Source: Stigmatella ashevillena (GTDB taxonomy: Bacteria; Myxococcota; Myxococcia; Myxococcales; Myxococcaceae). From it: a stretch of 64,000 bases of DNA. Position 1 is the stretch's first letter, and each line of letters starts with the position of its first letter. The translations under genes were made by a program, and so were the position numbers. Positions 50,807-60,300 of this stretch are shown piece after piece. Location: the NCBI RefSeq assembly GCF_028368975.1, contig NZ_JAQNDM010000002.1:1-64000 (forward strand). The letters run 5' to 3'. The notes under the pieces are model-generated. The model was not told where the DNA came from. It did not search any database and saw nothing but the letters and a program-made list of their open reading frames with translations.

Positions 50807-51703
50807 ATGAACCCTCCTGCGCTTGCCCGTCCCGTGTCTTCCCCCCTTTCAGGCGCGTGGCTGACGCCGCTCGAGCTGGGTCTGCTGGGCGCCATCTGGG
50901 GGGCCTCCTTCCTCTTCATGCGCATCGCCGCCAAGGACTTCGGCGCGCTGCCCCTGGTCGAGATCCGGCTCGCGCTGGGAGCACTCGTGTTGCTGCCGTT
51001 CCTGTGGAAGGCGCGCAAGGCCTTCACGCCGAAGCTGTGGCCGAAGCTGGCGCTGATCGGCGCGATCAACTCCGCGCTGCCGTTCGCGCTGTTTGCCTGG
51101 GCGGCGCAGAGGGCCCCCGCGGGCATCGCGGCCATCACCAACAGCATGGCGGTGCTGTTCACCGCCCTGGTGGCGTTCATCTTCTACGGCGAGCGCATCG
51201 GTGCGCGGCGCGTGGTGGCATTGGCCGTGGGTTTTGGCGGCGTGGTGGTGCTGGCCAGCGCCAAGGTCGCGGGCGCCAACATCGGCGGAGCGGTGGCGGC
51301 GGGAACGGCGGCTGCGTTTCTGTACGGCATCGGCGTGAACATGCTGAAGCGTCACCTCGCGGGGGTGCCGGCGGGGGCGGTCGCTTCGGCCACCCTGTCC
51401 TGCGCGGCGTTGCTGACGCTGCCCTTCGCGGTGGCGGTGTGGCCCTCCCAGCCCATCCCCACGGAGTCGTGGTTGGCGGCCACGGCGCTCGGCGTGCTCT
51501 GCTCGGGAGTCGCGTACGCCTTGTATTACCGCCTCATCCAGCGCATTGGCGCGGCCCGCGCGGTCACCGTCACCTATCTCGTCCCCCTGTTTGGCGTCAC
51601 CTGGGCTTGGGTCTTGCTGGACGAGCCCCTGACACTCACCCTGGTGAGTGCGGGTGCGTTGATTCTGGGAAGCGTGGCGTTGAGCCAGCAGCGGCCGGCG
51701 TAG
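50807..51703 (+). CDS. EamA/DMT-superfamily permease
   Basis: Protein of 298 aa with ten predicted membrane helices in two EamA repeats: GLLGAIWGASFLFMRIAAKD, VEIRLALGALVLLPFLWKAR, ITNSMAVLFTALVAFIFYGE (first copy), and ALYYRLIQRIGAARAVTVTY, LVPLFGVTWAWVLLDEPLTL (second copy). Members export metabolites or amino acids, and the substrate is unknown. Divergent to the LysR gene. Its 3' end overlaps the end of hemA on the opposite strand by 68 bases. Confidence 0.87.
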   Translation: MNPPALARPVSSPLSGAWLTPLELGLLGAIWGASFLFMRIAAKDFGALPLVEIRLALGALVLLPFLWKARKAFTPKLWPKLALIGAINSALPFALFAWAAQRAPAGIAAITNSMAVLFTALVAFIFYGERIGARRVVALAVGFGGVVVLASAKVAGANIGGAVAAGTAAAFLYGIGVNMLKRHLAGVPAGAVASATLSCAALLTLPFAVAVWPSQPIPTESWLAATALGVLCSGVAYALYYRLIQRIGAARAVTVTYLVPLFGVTWAWVLLDEPLTLTLVSAGALILGSVALSQQRPA

Positions 51704-52985
51704 TCTGTTGCTCCCGGCCTCCCCGGAGCCCGAACAGCCGGGCGGTGGCATCGGCGAGCGCCTGGAAATCGTCATCGTCCACGCTGGTGCGAAGGCTCAG
51801 GGTGGGCTCGTGCAGCAGTTTGTTGACGATCGCGCGTCCCATGGCCTCGATGCTCTGGCGCTGCTTGTGGGTCAGCCCCTCGCCGAGCCCCGCCAGCGTC
51901 CGGTCCGTCTCGGTCTTGGCCAGTTGCTCGGCCCGCTGCCTCAGTTGCGCCAGGACCGGGACGCCCTGCCTCACCGCCCGGTCCCTCAGGAACCGGGAGA
52001 TCTCCTGGCTGATCAACACTTCGGCCTTTCGAGCCTCCGCGGCCCGCGCTGCCTCGTTCTGCCCGGCGAACTGTTGGAGGCCATCCACGTCATAGGCGGT
52101 CACCCCCTCCAGCAGGGCCACGTCTGGGGCGATGTTCCGGGGAACCGACAGGTCCGCGAGGAACAGCGGCCGGCCCTGGCGCTCCCGGCCCACCGCGCGG
52201 ACGCTCTCGCGGGTCAACAGGGGCACGGGCGAGGCGGTGGAGCACACCACCACGTCTGCTTCCGCCAGGAGCGCGTTCAGCGCCTCGAAGGGGTGCGCAC
52301 TGCCGCCCACCTCGGCGGCCAGGGCCTCGGCGCGCGATGGCGTGCGGTTGATGATGAGCAGCCGTCCTGCCTCGGCTTGCCGCAGGTACCGGGCGGCCAA
52401 CCCCCCCATCTCTCCGGCCCCCACCAGCAGCACCGTCTTGTCGGACAGCGTGCCGAAAACCTGGCAGGCCAGCGCGACGACGGCCGGTGCCACAGAGGTG
52501 GCGGCCCGGCCAATGGCCGTCTCGGTGCGCACGCGCTTGGCGCAGGCGAAGGCCGCGGCGCAGACGCGCGTCAGCCCCCCGCGGGCCGCCCCCATCTGGC
52601 GCGCCTGCTCGAAGGCCTTCTTGAGCTGCCCCAGAATCTGCGCTTCCCCCACCACCCGGGAGTCCAGGCTGGAGGCCACGCGGAACAGGTGCTCCAGCGC
52701 TTGGGGCCCTTCGTACTCGTAGAGGTGTTCGAGCACCTCGGGTCCTCCCAGACGGCCCAGGGCTTCTCTCACCCAGGCCCGTGCCAGGGCAGGATCCGGC
52801 GTGGCCACGTACACCTCTACCCGGTTGCACGTGGCCACGGTCATCGCCTCGTGAGGGCCCTGAGAGCCTTGGTGCAACAGCCGCATCTGCTGGACCTCGG
52901 TCATGGAGAGCCGCTCGCGGACCGCCAGGGGGGCCGTCCGGTGAGAGAGCCCAACACACACCCACTCCAGGGCTTGGTGCACCAT
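51636..52985 (-). CDS. hemA: Glutamyl-tRNA reductase
   Basis: Protein of 449 aa that reduces glutamyl-tRNA to glutamate-1-semialdehyde, the first step of C5-pathway heme synthesis. The N-terminus reads VCVGLSHRTAPLAVRERL, with Cys53 in the catalytic TCNRVEV. A NADPH-binding Rossmann motif follows (VLLVGAGEMGGLAARYL, about 181-197), plus INRTPSRAEALA and LADLSVPRNIAPDV. The C-terminal 40 residues are low in conservation and overlap the EamA gene. It lies downstream of DoxX in the same direction, 81 bases apart, and may be read with the DyP operon. Confidence 0.93.
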   Translation of the reverse strand: MVHQALEWVCVGLSHRTAPLAVRERLSMTEVQQMRLLHQGSQGPHEAMTVATCNRVEVYVATPDPALARAWVREALGRLGGPEVLEHLYEYEGPQALEHLFRVASSLDSRVVGEAQILGQLKKAFEQARQMGAARGGLTRVCAAAFACAKRVRTETAIGRAATSVAPAVVALACQVFGTLSDKTVLLVGAGEMGGLAARYLRQAEAGRLLIINRTPSRAEALAAEVGGSAHPFEALNALLAEADVVVCSTASPVPLLTRESVRAVGRERQGRPLFLADLSVPRNIAPDVALLEGVTAYDVDGLQQFAGQNEAARAAEARKAEVLISQEISRFLRDRAVRQGVPVLAQLRQRAEQLAKTETDRTLAGLGEGLTHKQRQSIEAMGRAIVNKLLHEPTLSLRTSVDDDDFQALADATARLFGLRGGREQQTTPAAAGSTPRFPESTHPHSPG

Positions 52986-53066
52986 CTCGGTCTTCCTCCG
53001 ATGCGGCGGGGTTTCCCTCCCGCCGCGAGGATGGAGTCGGGCGGGAGGGGACGTGACAGGGGACTC

Positions 53067-53681
53067 TCAGGAGAGGGGTGAGGCGAACTCTTGAGAGGGC
53101 ACTGGGCGGGGGAGCGGTCTCCACACCAGCAGCAGGGTGATGAGCAGCATGGAGGCTTCCACGGGCAGCCGCCAGGCCTGCTGGGTGACAGCGATGCCCT
53201 CCATCAGCACGGGCTGGCCCATGGCGTTGCGCAACCCCACGGTGATGGTGGCCACCACCATGTCCACCAAGAGGGGCAGGGCCGCCAGGCGTGTGAGGAG
53301 CGCGGGCGCGGGGAGGAAGGCGCTGAGGACCAGCGCCAGGCCGCAGACCATCTCCACCAGGCACACCATATAAGCGTTGAGCAGCGGGAAGGGGACCCCG
53401 ATGGCGGCGAGGTACTGGGCGAAGCCCTCCGGCCCTGTCGGCAGGGAGATGGCCGTGGTGCCCAGCAGGATGCTATCGAAGAACTTCATGTGGCCCAGCG
53501 TGACGAAGACAATGCCTGCCGTGGCACGCAAGGCCATGCGGACGGGTGTATCCGCGGGCTTGAGGAGGCCCTGTCCTGGGACCGAGCGCCGGATCCGGTT
53601 GACCTGCTTTGGGCGGGCCTGGGGAGGGGAGGGCAGGTACGCAGAGGGAGGAGGGACTGCATATCGGGCTCGGTATTTCAC
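53067..53681 (-). CDS. DoxX-like membrane protein
   Basis: Protein of 204 aa. Four membrane segments follow an N-terminal Pro-rich cytoplasmic part (MALRATAGIVFVTLGHMKFF, LLNAYMVCLVEMVCGLALVL, FLPAPALLTRLAALPLLVDM, ASMLLITLLLVWRP). The DoxX family acts with quinone or thiol redox partners. It follows the DyP peroxidase gene with a 15-base gap. GTG 53681 is the start; the first ~45 residues are poorly conserved and an internal start is possible. Confidence 0.72.
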   Translation of the reverse strand: MKYRARYAVPPPSAYLPSPPQARPKQVNRIRRSVPGQGLLKPADTPVRMALRATAGIVFVTLGHMKFFDSILLGTTAISLPTGPEGFAQYLAAIGVPFPLLNAYMVCLVEMVCGLALVLSAFLPAPALLTRLAALPLLVDMVVATITVGLRNAMGQPVLMEGIAVTQQAWRLPVEASMLLITLLLVWRPLPRPVPSQEFASPLS

Positions 53682-53696
53682 TGAGGGATCTTCCTT

Positions 53697-55253
53697 TCAC
53701 ACCGCTGGCGGCTGCAGGTGCGCGAGGAACTCCAGGGACTTCACCCCAGGAAGGAAGAAGTAGCCTCCTCCCTTCATGGTGACGAAGCTCTGGAGGTCCA
53801 TCACGCACCGCCGCAATGGCTTGATAGGAAGGGTGATGCTTCCGCCCTCGTGATTCGAGGCGACTGGATCTCGCTCGTTGAACAGCCGGCCGGCCTTCTC
53901 ATGGTTCATCCAGCTCTGCTGGATGAACTCGAACTGCCGCCCGAGGTTGGCGTTGAGCGCCATGAAGATCAGTCCCCGCCCGGACGAGGCCTTTCCGTCC
54001 TCCTCTCCGGAGGGGCCATAGGCAACGGCCCGGCGGAGGATCCGGTGCCGGCGGTTCATCTTCAGGGACAGGTCTGGATTGGGCGCCAAGGAGTCCCGGG
54101 GGTTGGTGCGCCGCACGTGCGACGTCACCGGGCAGCCCAGGCCTCCCGCATCCTCCCGGACAAAGCCGAACGCATTCGAGGGGGGGTGGGAGCCCAGGTC
54201 GGGGGCTTCGTGCTGATCTGGCTTCAAGGGCGCGCCGTTGGGCCAGCGCCCCATGAGCTTGGCCTTCAGCCACTCCTTCTTTTTCGCATCGTCCTCGGAG
54301 TCGATGGGGGCCAGCGCCTTGTTCTGTTCGAGGAACGCCTCGAATCCTTCGACGTCCTGCTCGAGCTTGCGCAGCGCGAGGTAGGTTCCGTTGAGCCCCA
54401 GGTCCTTGCGGTTCCCGTGCTCCGCGGGGCCGAGCCGGCCGTGGGGATCCTGGCGCGGGGAGACGCTCGGAGAAGGAGGCTTCTCCTGGTACTCGTTCTC
54501 GTGGCCCAGGATGAACTCACCCGCGGCGATGGGACTGTCATAGTCCTCGGAGGGCGGAGGCCTCATGAAGCCTCGAATCACGGGCTGGGAGAGCGAGTCC
54601 CGGAAGCCGAAGTGCTCCCGGAAGAAGATCTGACCGTCCTTCTCTTCCCGAAGGTGGGCGGCATGCTGGCAGGAGAGTTCTCGCAATCCCTGGGCGGCCA
54701 TCCGTTGGCGCTGGTGTGCCAGCACGTTGCGCAGCACGTCCCCATTGCGCGCATACAGCATCACCAGCAGGTGGAGGTCTTCCGGGGGAGGACTGCCGGG
54801 CCGCTTGCCGCCGAAGTCCCAGTGCTCGGGAGCGCTCGGCCCCGTGTCCCCGAGCACATGCGCGCGCTCGGCCATTCCCCTCCGGAACTCGTAGGGGAAG
54901 CTCTGGAGGGCATCCTCGTCCAAGCCGAGTGCCTTCAGCCCGTGCCAGGTGAAGGCGATGTTCAGGCACGCATGCCGCCGCTCACGTTGCTCACGAGGGA
55001 TCTCCTCCGCGGTGGTGAGGTCCCCCTTCAGGATCTCCTGAAGCCATGCCCGGGCTGGCCCCGCGTGCTCGATCTTCAGCAGGAGAAAGGCGGCGGTTGT
55101 CATGTGCCGGTAGCCGTGCACGAGGAGCCCCTGAACGTCGTCCAGCCTCACTGGGGACAGAGGGGAGGTGTGGCTTGAGGGCGGCAAGGTTTGCGGGGCG
55201 CTCGAGGAAAGGAGTCGGCGCACGGCGGACACCCATCTTCCGGGGTGGGACAT
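53697..55253 (-). CDS. DyP-type heme peroxidase with altered GXXDG motif
   Basis: Protein of 518 aa, dye-decolorizing peroxidase family. Signature regions are VRLDDVQGLLVHGYRHM (about 35-51), FFREHFGFRDSLSQPVIRGF and GCPVTSHVRRTNPRDS, whose His is the expected proximal heme ligand. DyP proteins carry GXXDG with a catalytic Asp; here the motif reads GFRDS, so Asp is kept and Gly is replaced by Ser. No signal peptide is seen. The first ~34 residues may be an extension; GTG 55151 is an alternative start. The gene overlaps its upstream neighbour by 263 bases in another frame. Confidence 0.8.
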   Translation of the reverse strand: MSHPGRWVSAVRRLLSSSAPQTLPPSSHTSPLSPVRLDDVQGLLVHGYRHMTTAAFLLLKIEHAGPARAWLQEILKGDLTTAEEIPREQRERRHACLNIAFTWHGLKALGLDEDALQSFPYEFRRGMAERAHVLGDTGPSAPEHWDFGGKRPGSPPPEDLHLLVMLYARNGDVLRNVLAHQRQRMAAQGLRELSCQHAAHLREEKDGQIFFREHFGFRDSLSQPVIRGFMRPPPSEDYDSPIAAGEFILGHENEYQEKPPSPSVSPRQDPHGRLGPAEHGNRKDLGLNGTYLALRKLEQDVEGFEAFLEQNKALAPIDSEDDAKKKEWLKAKLMGRWPNGAPLKPDQHEAPDLGSHPPSNAFGFVREDAGGLGCPVTSHVRRTNPRDSLAPNPDLSLKMNRRHRILRRAVAYGPSGEEDGKASSGRGLIFMALNANLGRQFEFIQQSWMNHEKAGRLFNERDPVASNHEGGSITLPIKPLRRCVMDLQSFVTMKGGGYFFLPGVKSLEFLAHLQPPAV

Positions 55254-56709
55254 GTGGATTGCTCCTGGTCATCGTGGGCTTGAGACGGAGGAACGAAAGG
55301 GCCTGGTCCAAGACCAGCGAGGCGGCTTGCCTCGTCCTCAGGAACTTCTCTGGATACGGAAACCGGCCTTCCTCCAGGAAGGTCTCCAGGGCGTGTGGCT
55401 CCGCGCCGTTCTCCGAGGAGGCCACGCTCTCCTGGGCCAGGGTCCGGCGCAGCGCGAGGAACTCGTGAAGATCCGTCAGGGCCAGGGGGACGGGGGACGC
55501 GTCCCCATGGAGGAAGGCGCTGTAGTGGGCCAGGGTGGGGCACTGCACGCTGCGGATCCATTCCTTGAACGGCTCCACGAAGGGGATGCCCGAGGGAAAG
55601 TTCTTCGAGCCGCCCCAGATGAGCTTCAGGAAGGCGCTCACATCCTCTTGATCGACGAACGAGTCGATGTATGCCTCCCAGCTCTCGTCGTAGGTGACGA
55701 CGAAGAGGAGCTGCCGCTTCGCTCCACGCCGGAAGTGGACCCACCGCGCGAAGTGGATGGCACGGATGTCGTTCATCCCCACCAGGTTGCGCTTCAGCCG
55801 CCAGTTGACGAGCCGCATGATGAGCCGCTGCCGGAGTCTCGCCGCCCGGGTGGGCGGTAGGTCCGTGACGAGGATCATCGAGTTCTGGATGGGGCCTTGC
55901 CGGGCCTCGAATGCCTCTCGCGCGGCATCCGGGGACGTGACGTGTGACTCGTTCCTACGGGGCTTCGAGAGCCGGTTCTTGAGGTGGATGAGCAGGCCCA
56001 AGGGCGGATCGATGGGGAGAAAGGAGAGCGTCGCGGCGGCGGCCTCGAGGCGCGCGGCCGACAGGCCCTGCTCCCACTCCGGGGTGAGGATCGCGCGAAG
56101 GCGTGGGCCGAGGTGCTCTCGCAGCGCGCCATGCACCGAGGCCGCCCCCATCCGTTCCAGGAAGGGGTGTCGGCGCCGGTCATTCAGGTAGTCCTCGGTC
56201 TCCGCTCGGACGCGCGCGAGCTCCCGGATTCCGGGGACGGTGGCGGCCCGGTAAGCGAAGTCGACGTGCCGGCTGTGGCAGGCCACCGCGTGGCGCTGCA
56301 AATACGCTTGGACTTCGCCGGGTGCGTTCAGCCCCCGGGCGGGATAGCCCTCACAATGGCCATAGAGCGCATCGAAGGTCGGGTCGCCCGTGCGCGCCGC
56401 ATGAAGGCTGAGCCGGTCGACGAGCAGCGTGAGCGCGGCGTCCACTTGTTTCTGTCCGTGAAACGTTCCGGGCAGACGGAGGTCCGCGGCGAAGATCAGG
56501 TAGCAGTCTTCGGGGGGGCCTGGTTGTTGGCCGTCCCAGGGCGCGCCCGCGCTGATGCCCCAGTGGGCGAAGTAGAGTTCCTCGATGTCTTGAAAGAGGT
56601 GGGGCTCGCGCGCCTGGAAGGCGCGATCGAGCCCCTGGAGGAAGGCCATCAGGCTTCCGATGGCTTCAGGATGGATTTTCGTGATGACGGTCAATGAGCC
56701 GTGGCGCAT
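54991..56709 (-). CDS. Unknown protein with internal duplication, partner of the DyP peroxidase
   Basis: Protein of 572 aa. The two halves (about 5-195 and 265-455) look like copies: SLTVITKIHPEAI, ELYFAHWGISAG, CYLIFAADLRLPG and GHCEGYPARGLNAPGEVQAY against SMILVTDLPPTRA, AIHFARWVHFRRG, QLLFVVTYDESWE and WGGSKNFPSGIPFVEPFKEW. Each copy looks like a dimeric alpha/beta-barrel (DyP/chlorite dismutase-related) unit; this is inference. ATG 56709 overlaps the receiver gene end by 19 bases. The last ~88 codons continue inside the DyP gene in another frame (PSEAGRRSGAPRARLPAHDN) and look out-of-frame, so a stop was probably lost or the true end is near 55253. Confidence 0.6.
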   Translation of the reverse strand: MRHGSLTVITKIHPEAIGSLMAFLQGLDRAFQAREPHLFQDIEELYFAHWGISAGAPWDGQQPGPPEDCYLIFAADLRLPGTFHGQKQVDAALTLLVDRLSLHAARTGDPTFDALYGHCEGYPARGLNAPGEVQAYLQRHAVACHSRHVDFAYRAATVPGIRELARVRAETEDYLNDRRRHPFLERMGAASVHGALREHLGPRLRAILTPEWEQGLSAARLEAAAATLSFLPIDPPLGLLIHLKNRLSKPRRNESHVTSPDAAREAFEARQGPIQNSMILVTDLPPTRAARLRQRLIMRLVNWRLKRNLVGMNDIRAIHFARWVHFRRGAKRQLLFVVTYDESWEAYIDSFVDQEDVSAFLKLIWGGSKNFPSGIPFVEPFKEWIRSVQCPTLAHYSAFLHGDASPVPLALTDLHEFLALRRTLAQESVASSENGAEPHALETFLEEGRFPYPEKFLRTRQAASLVLDQALSFLRLKPTMTRSNPHVPPRKMGVRRAPTPFLERPANLAALKPHLPSVPSEAGRRSGAPRARLPAHDNRRLSPAEDRARGASPGMASGDPEGGPHHRGGDPS

Positions 56710-57143
56710 GCCGCTTCTCCCAGGCCGAAGAGCAGGGTGGTGTGTGCGAGGCGCGAGGCGCGAAGGGCCGCCTCCGGCCGCACGGATTTCCGCACGTGGG
56801 TGCTGGCGAGCACCTTGCTCACCAGGTTTCCGAATTCCTCCAGCGTGCAGCTTTTGGAGACGAACTGGGTGCCTGGCGCATGGGGGTTGCCCGAGGAGCT
56901 GTGGAGGATGATGGGGAGCTCCTGAAGGTGCGCATCTCCGTGGAGCTGGTGGCACAACTCCAGCCCATCCATGCGCGGCATCATCCAATCCGTGACCACC
57001 AGATCGAGCGCCTTTTGCCGGGCGATGGACAGGGCCTCTTGCCCATCGTGAGCGATCAGGACGCGGTGGTTCATCTGCTCCAGCACCTCCGTGAAGAGGT
57101 CGAGCAGGTCTTGTTCGTCATCGACTAAGAGAATCGTGCTCAT
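56691..57143 (-). CDS. Single-domain response regulator (receiver)
   Basis: Protein of 150 aa. STILLVDDEQDLLDLFTEVL at the start, phosphoacceptor Asp52 in VVTDWMMPRMDGLE, Ser in LHSSSGNP and Lys in FVSKSCTLEE complete the receiver. The last ~30 residues (HVRKSVRPEAALRASRLAHT) are not an output domain. ATG 57143 gives the family N-terminus; a longer frame upstream is not coding-like. The end overlaps the next gene by 19 bases, so it is probably first in the DyP operon. Confidence 0.8.
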   Translation of the reverse strand: MSTILLVDDEQDLLDLFTEVLEQMNHRVLIAHDGQEALSIARQKALDLVVTDWMMPRMDGLELCHQLHGDAHLQELPIILHSSSGNPHAPGTQFVSKSCTLEEFGNLVSKVLASTHVRKSVRPEAALRASRLAHTTLLFGLGEAACATAH

Positions 57144-57381
57144 GACGTTGCCCGCTTTCTTCTTCCAGTTCTTCCACCCAGAAGGAGTGTGGTGGGCCCT
57201 CGTGTGATGTGCGCAAGACCAAGGGCTCGCGAGCGGACAAGCGCTCCGATGCAGCTCTCTGCCCTGGAAGGCTGTCTCAGGGGCCTGGTTGCCTGACACC
57301 TGTCCTGAAGGTGGACAGCCCTTAGTTTCTTCCCAGGCGCCACGCCGGATGGTCTGTCAGTGCACACCAGAGGGCGAAGAG

Positions 57382-60300
57382 ATGCGTCAAGACAGCATGG
57401 AACCAGATGGGGCCTCAGAGGAGGAACTGGACGACGCCTTCCTGAAGAACGTGGCTCAGGTCTCCATCGCCCTGCGGACGCCCATGCACGGAGAGTCCCT
57501 GGGCGGGCAGGAGGGTCACCGGTTCGAGATCCTCGAGCAGTTGGGCGGAGGCTCGATGGGCTTGGTCTTTCGCGCCCGGGACCAGGAACTTCAGCGCGTG
57601 GTCGCCCTCAAGTTCTTGCACCTTCGCGACGGAGCGCTCGAAGCGCCGATGAGTGCTTTGCTCCGGCAGGAGGCAAAGGCCATCGCGCAGCTCGATCACG
57701 AGAACATCGTGCGCATCTTCGATGTGGCCGAGTGGAGCGGCGAGCCCTGGGAGTCCAAGGTCCCTTTCCTCATCATGGAGTGTTTGGATGGCGCGCCCCT
57801 CTCGGCGATCGTGTCGAGGGAGCTGCCGCCCCTGCGCCGCTGCATCGAGATTCTGCGAGGCGTGGCCGCGGGCCTGGCCCACGCGCACGAGCACCACATC
57901 ATTCACCGGGATCTCAAGCCGGGTAACGTCTTCATCACCCGGAATGGGCAGGTGAAGCTGCTGGACTTCGGGTTGGCCTACCTGACGGACGCCATCTTCC
58001 CAGCAGCCCCCCACCTGCCGGCCGCAGGGACCCCCGCCTACATGGCCCCAGAGCAGTGGCTGGGACAGGAGCAGGACGCACGAACGGACATCTGGGCCGC
58101 GGGCATCATGCTCTTCGAGCTGCTGACCGGCGAGCTGCCCTGTCCCGAGATGAGCCTCGTGGGGCTGCGGGAGTGGGCGCTGTCACCCGCGCCCGTTCCG
58201 TCGATCCGGGAGCGGCGCCCGGAGTTGCCCGAGGACGTGGACCAACTCCTGGCCGCCATGTTGACCAAGGCCCCCGCGCAGCGGCTCGCCAGCGCGGCCG
58301 AGCTGGAAGAGCGCCTGCGTCACATTGAATCGGCGCTGACGCCCTGGAGCGGTGAGACGGCCAGCCTGGGACCTCAGCGTCGGCAGGTGACGCTGGTGGC
58401 CTGTTGGCTGGCGGATCTCGCGGGCCTCGCGGAACATCTGGATGCCGAGGACTTCGGGGAGCTGGAGGGGGCCTTCCACCAAGCCTGCTCGGAGGTGCTC
58501 GTTCAGCATGGCGGCTCCATCACCACGTGCATGGGAGACGAAGTGCTCGCCTGCTTTGGGTACCCCCAAGCCCGCGAGGATGACTCGGAGAAAGCGGCCC
58601 GCGCGGGACTTCACCTGGCCACGCACTTGGGAGCCGCCATTCAGCAGAAGCTGCCGTACTTGCCCCGCCGGAAGCTGACCGTGAAGGTGGGGCTTCACAC
58701 GGACACCGTGGTGCTGGACAACCTTCCCACCGGGCTCCAGAGCCGGACCGCCGCGCTCCAGGGCGAGGCGCCGAAGATTGCTTTCTGGTTGGCCCGGCAG
58801 GCCGCCCCCGAAACCGTGTGTCTCAGTCACACCGCTTGGCATCTCGTGAAGGCTGCCTTCCGGACGGAGCCCCTGGGCGTCCATTCCTTCCAGGGGCTGT
58901 CCGGAGAGATGAAGGGCGCGCTCTACCGTCTGGTGAGGGAGAAGCGCATCGCGAGCCGCTTCGAGAGGGCCCACGAGGCAGGAGGGCTCACGCCCCTGGT
59001 GGGCCGGGAGGCGGAGCTCCAGCGGTTGTGGGGTTACTGGGAGGAGGCCCAGCGAGGCACGGGGGCGTTCGTGCTGGTGCAAGGAGAGGCGGGGATTGGC
59101 AAGTCGCGCCTCCTTCAAGAAGTGCGCGAGCGGATCTCCCCAGAAGGCGCCAGCCGCCTGCATGTGCAGTGCTGGGCTCAGTTCAGCAGCAGCGCCCTGC
59201 GTCCCATCATCGAGTTGTTGCTGTCCGTGCTGAAGCTCGATCTGGAGGGGAATCCGCAATCGAATCTGCGCAAGCTGCAAGGCCGCATGGGCGCGGTGGG
59301 CCTTCCCGCCGAGCACGTGCGGATGTTGGCCGCCTTCCTCTCGCTGCCTGTGGCCGAGCTCCCCCCCCACCTGCGCGTCACCCCGGAGCGTCAGAAGGAG
59401 AAGACCTTCGAGGCCCTGGTGACGTTGCTGTTGCGGATGGCCGAAGACCGTCCTGTCTTCGTCGTGGTCGAGGATCTTCACTGGGCGGACCCTTCGACCT
59501 TGGAGTTGCTCGGGGCCCTGTTGGGCTACATCGGGAAAGCCCGGCTCTGTGTCTTGCTGAGCACCCGTCCGGACTTCAAACCCACTTGGGCTGGGAACCC
59601 CCAGGTCCACCCGGTCCTCTTGGAGCGGCTCTCACCCCAGTTGACCGCGAAGCTGATCCGGCACTCGGCCAGCGGGAAGCTGCTGGCGGACGACACGGTG
59701 GAGCAGCTCGTGGCGAAGACGGACGGGGTGCCCCTGTTTGCCGAAGAGATGACGCGCATGGTGGTGGAGCATGCCCCGGTGGGGACCGCCGCCAGCCATT
59801 CCTCCACCATCCCCATCACCTTGAGTGGGCTCTTGCTGGCCCGCCTGGACATGCTTCCCCGGCAACAGAAGATGCTGGCCCAGTTGTGCGCCGTGGTGGG
59901 CCGCGGGTTCAGCCATTCGCTGCTCACCGCGCTCTCCGGTCGGACCCAGGCCAACCTCCAGAAGGATCTCACCGGGCTGCTGCAAGCGGGCCTGCTCCAG
60001 CAGGAGGAGGTGGCCAACGAAACCCGGTACCAGTTTCGCCATGCGCTCATCCAGGATGCGGCCTACCACTCCTTGTTGCGCCGCACGCGGCGGGAGTACC
60101 ACCGGCGCATCGCGCAAACGTTGGCCATCCAGGCCCCCGAGCTCGCCGGAACACAACCCGAGTTGCTTGCGCACCACTACACGGAGGCCGGCGAGAACGA
60201 GCAGGCCATCCGCCTCTGGACGAAGGCCGGGGAGCAGGCCAGCCTGCGCTCGGCCAACGTGGAGGCCATTCGCCACCTGAGCCAGGCGCTCCAGTTGCTC

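Noticed and set aside
56984-57299. Longer start of the receiver gene at 57299
   Set aside because: The extra 52 residues have no receiver features; MSTILLVDDE at 57143 is the standard N-terminus.
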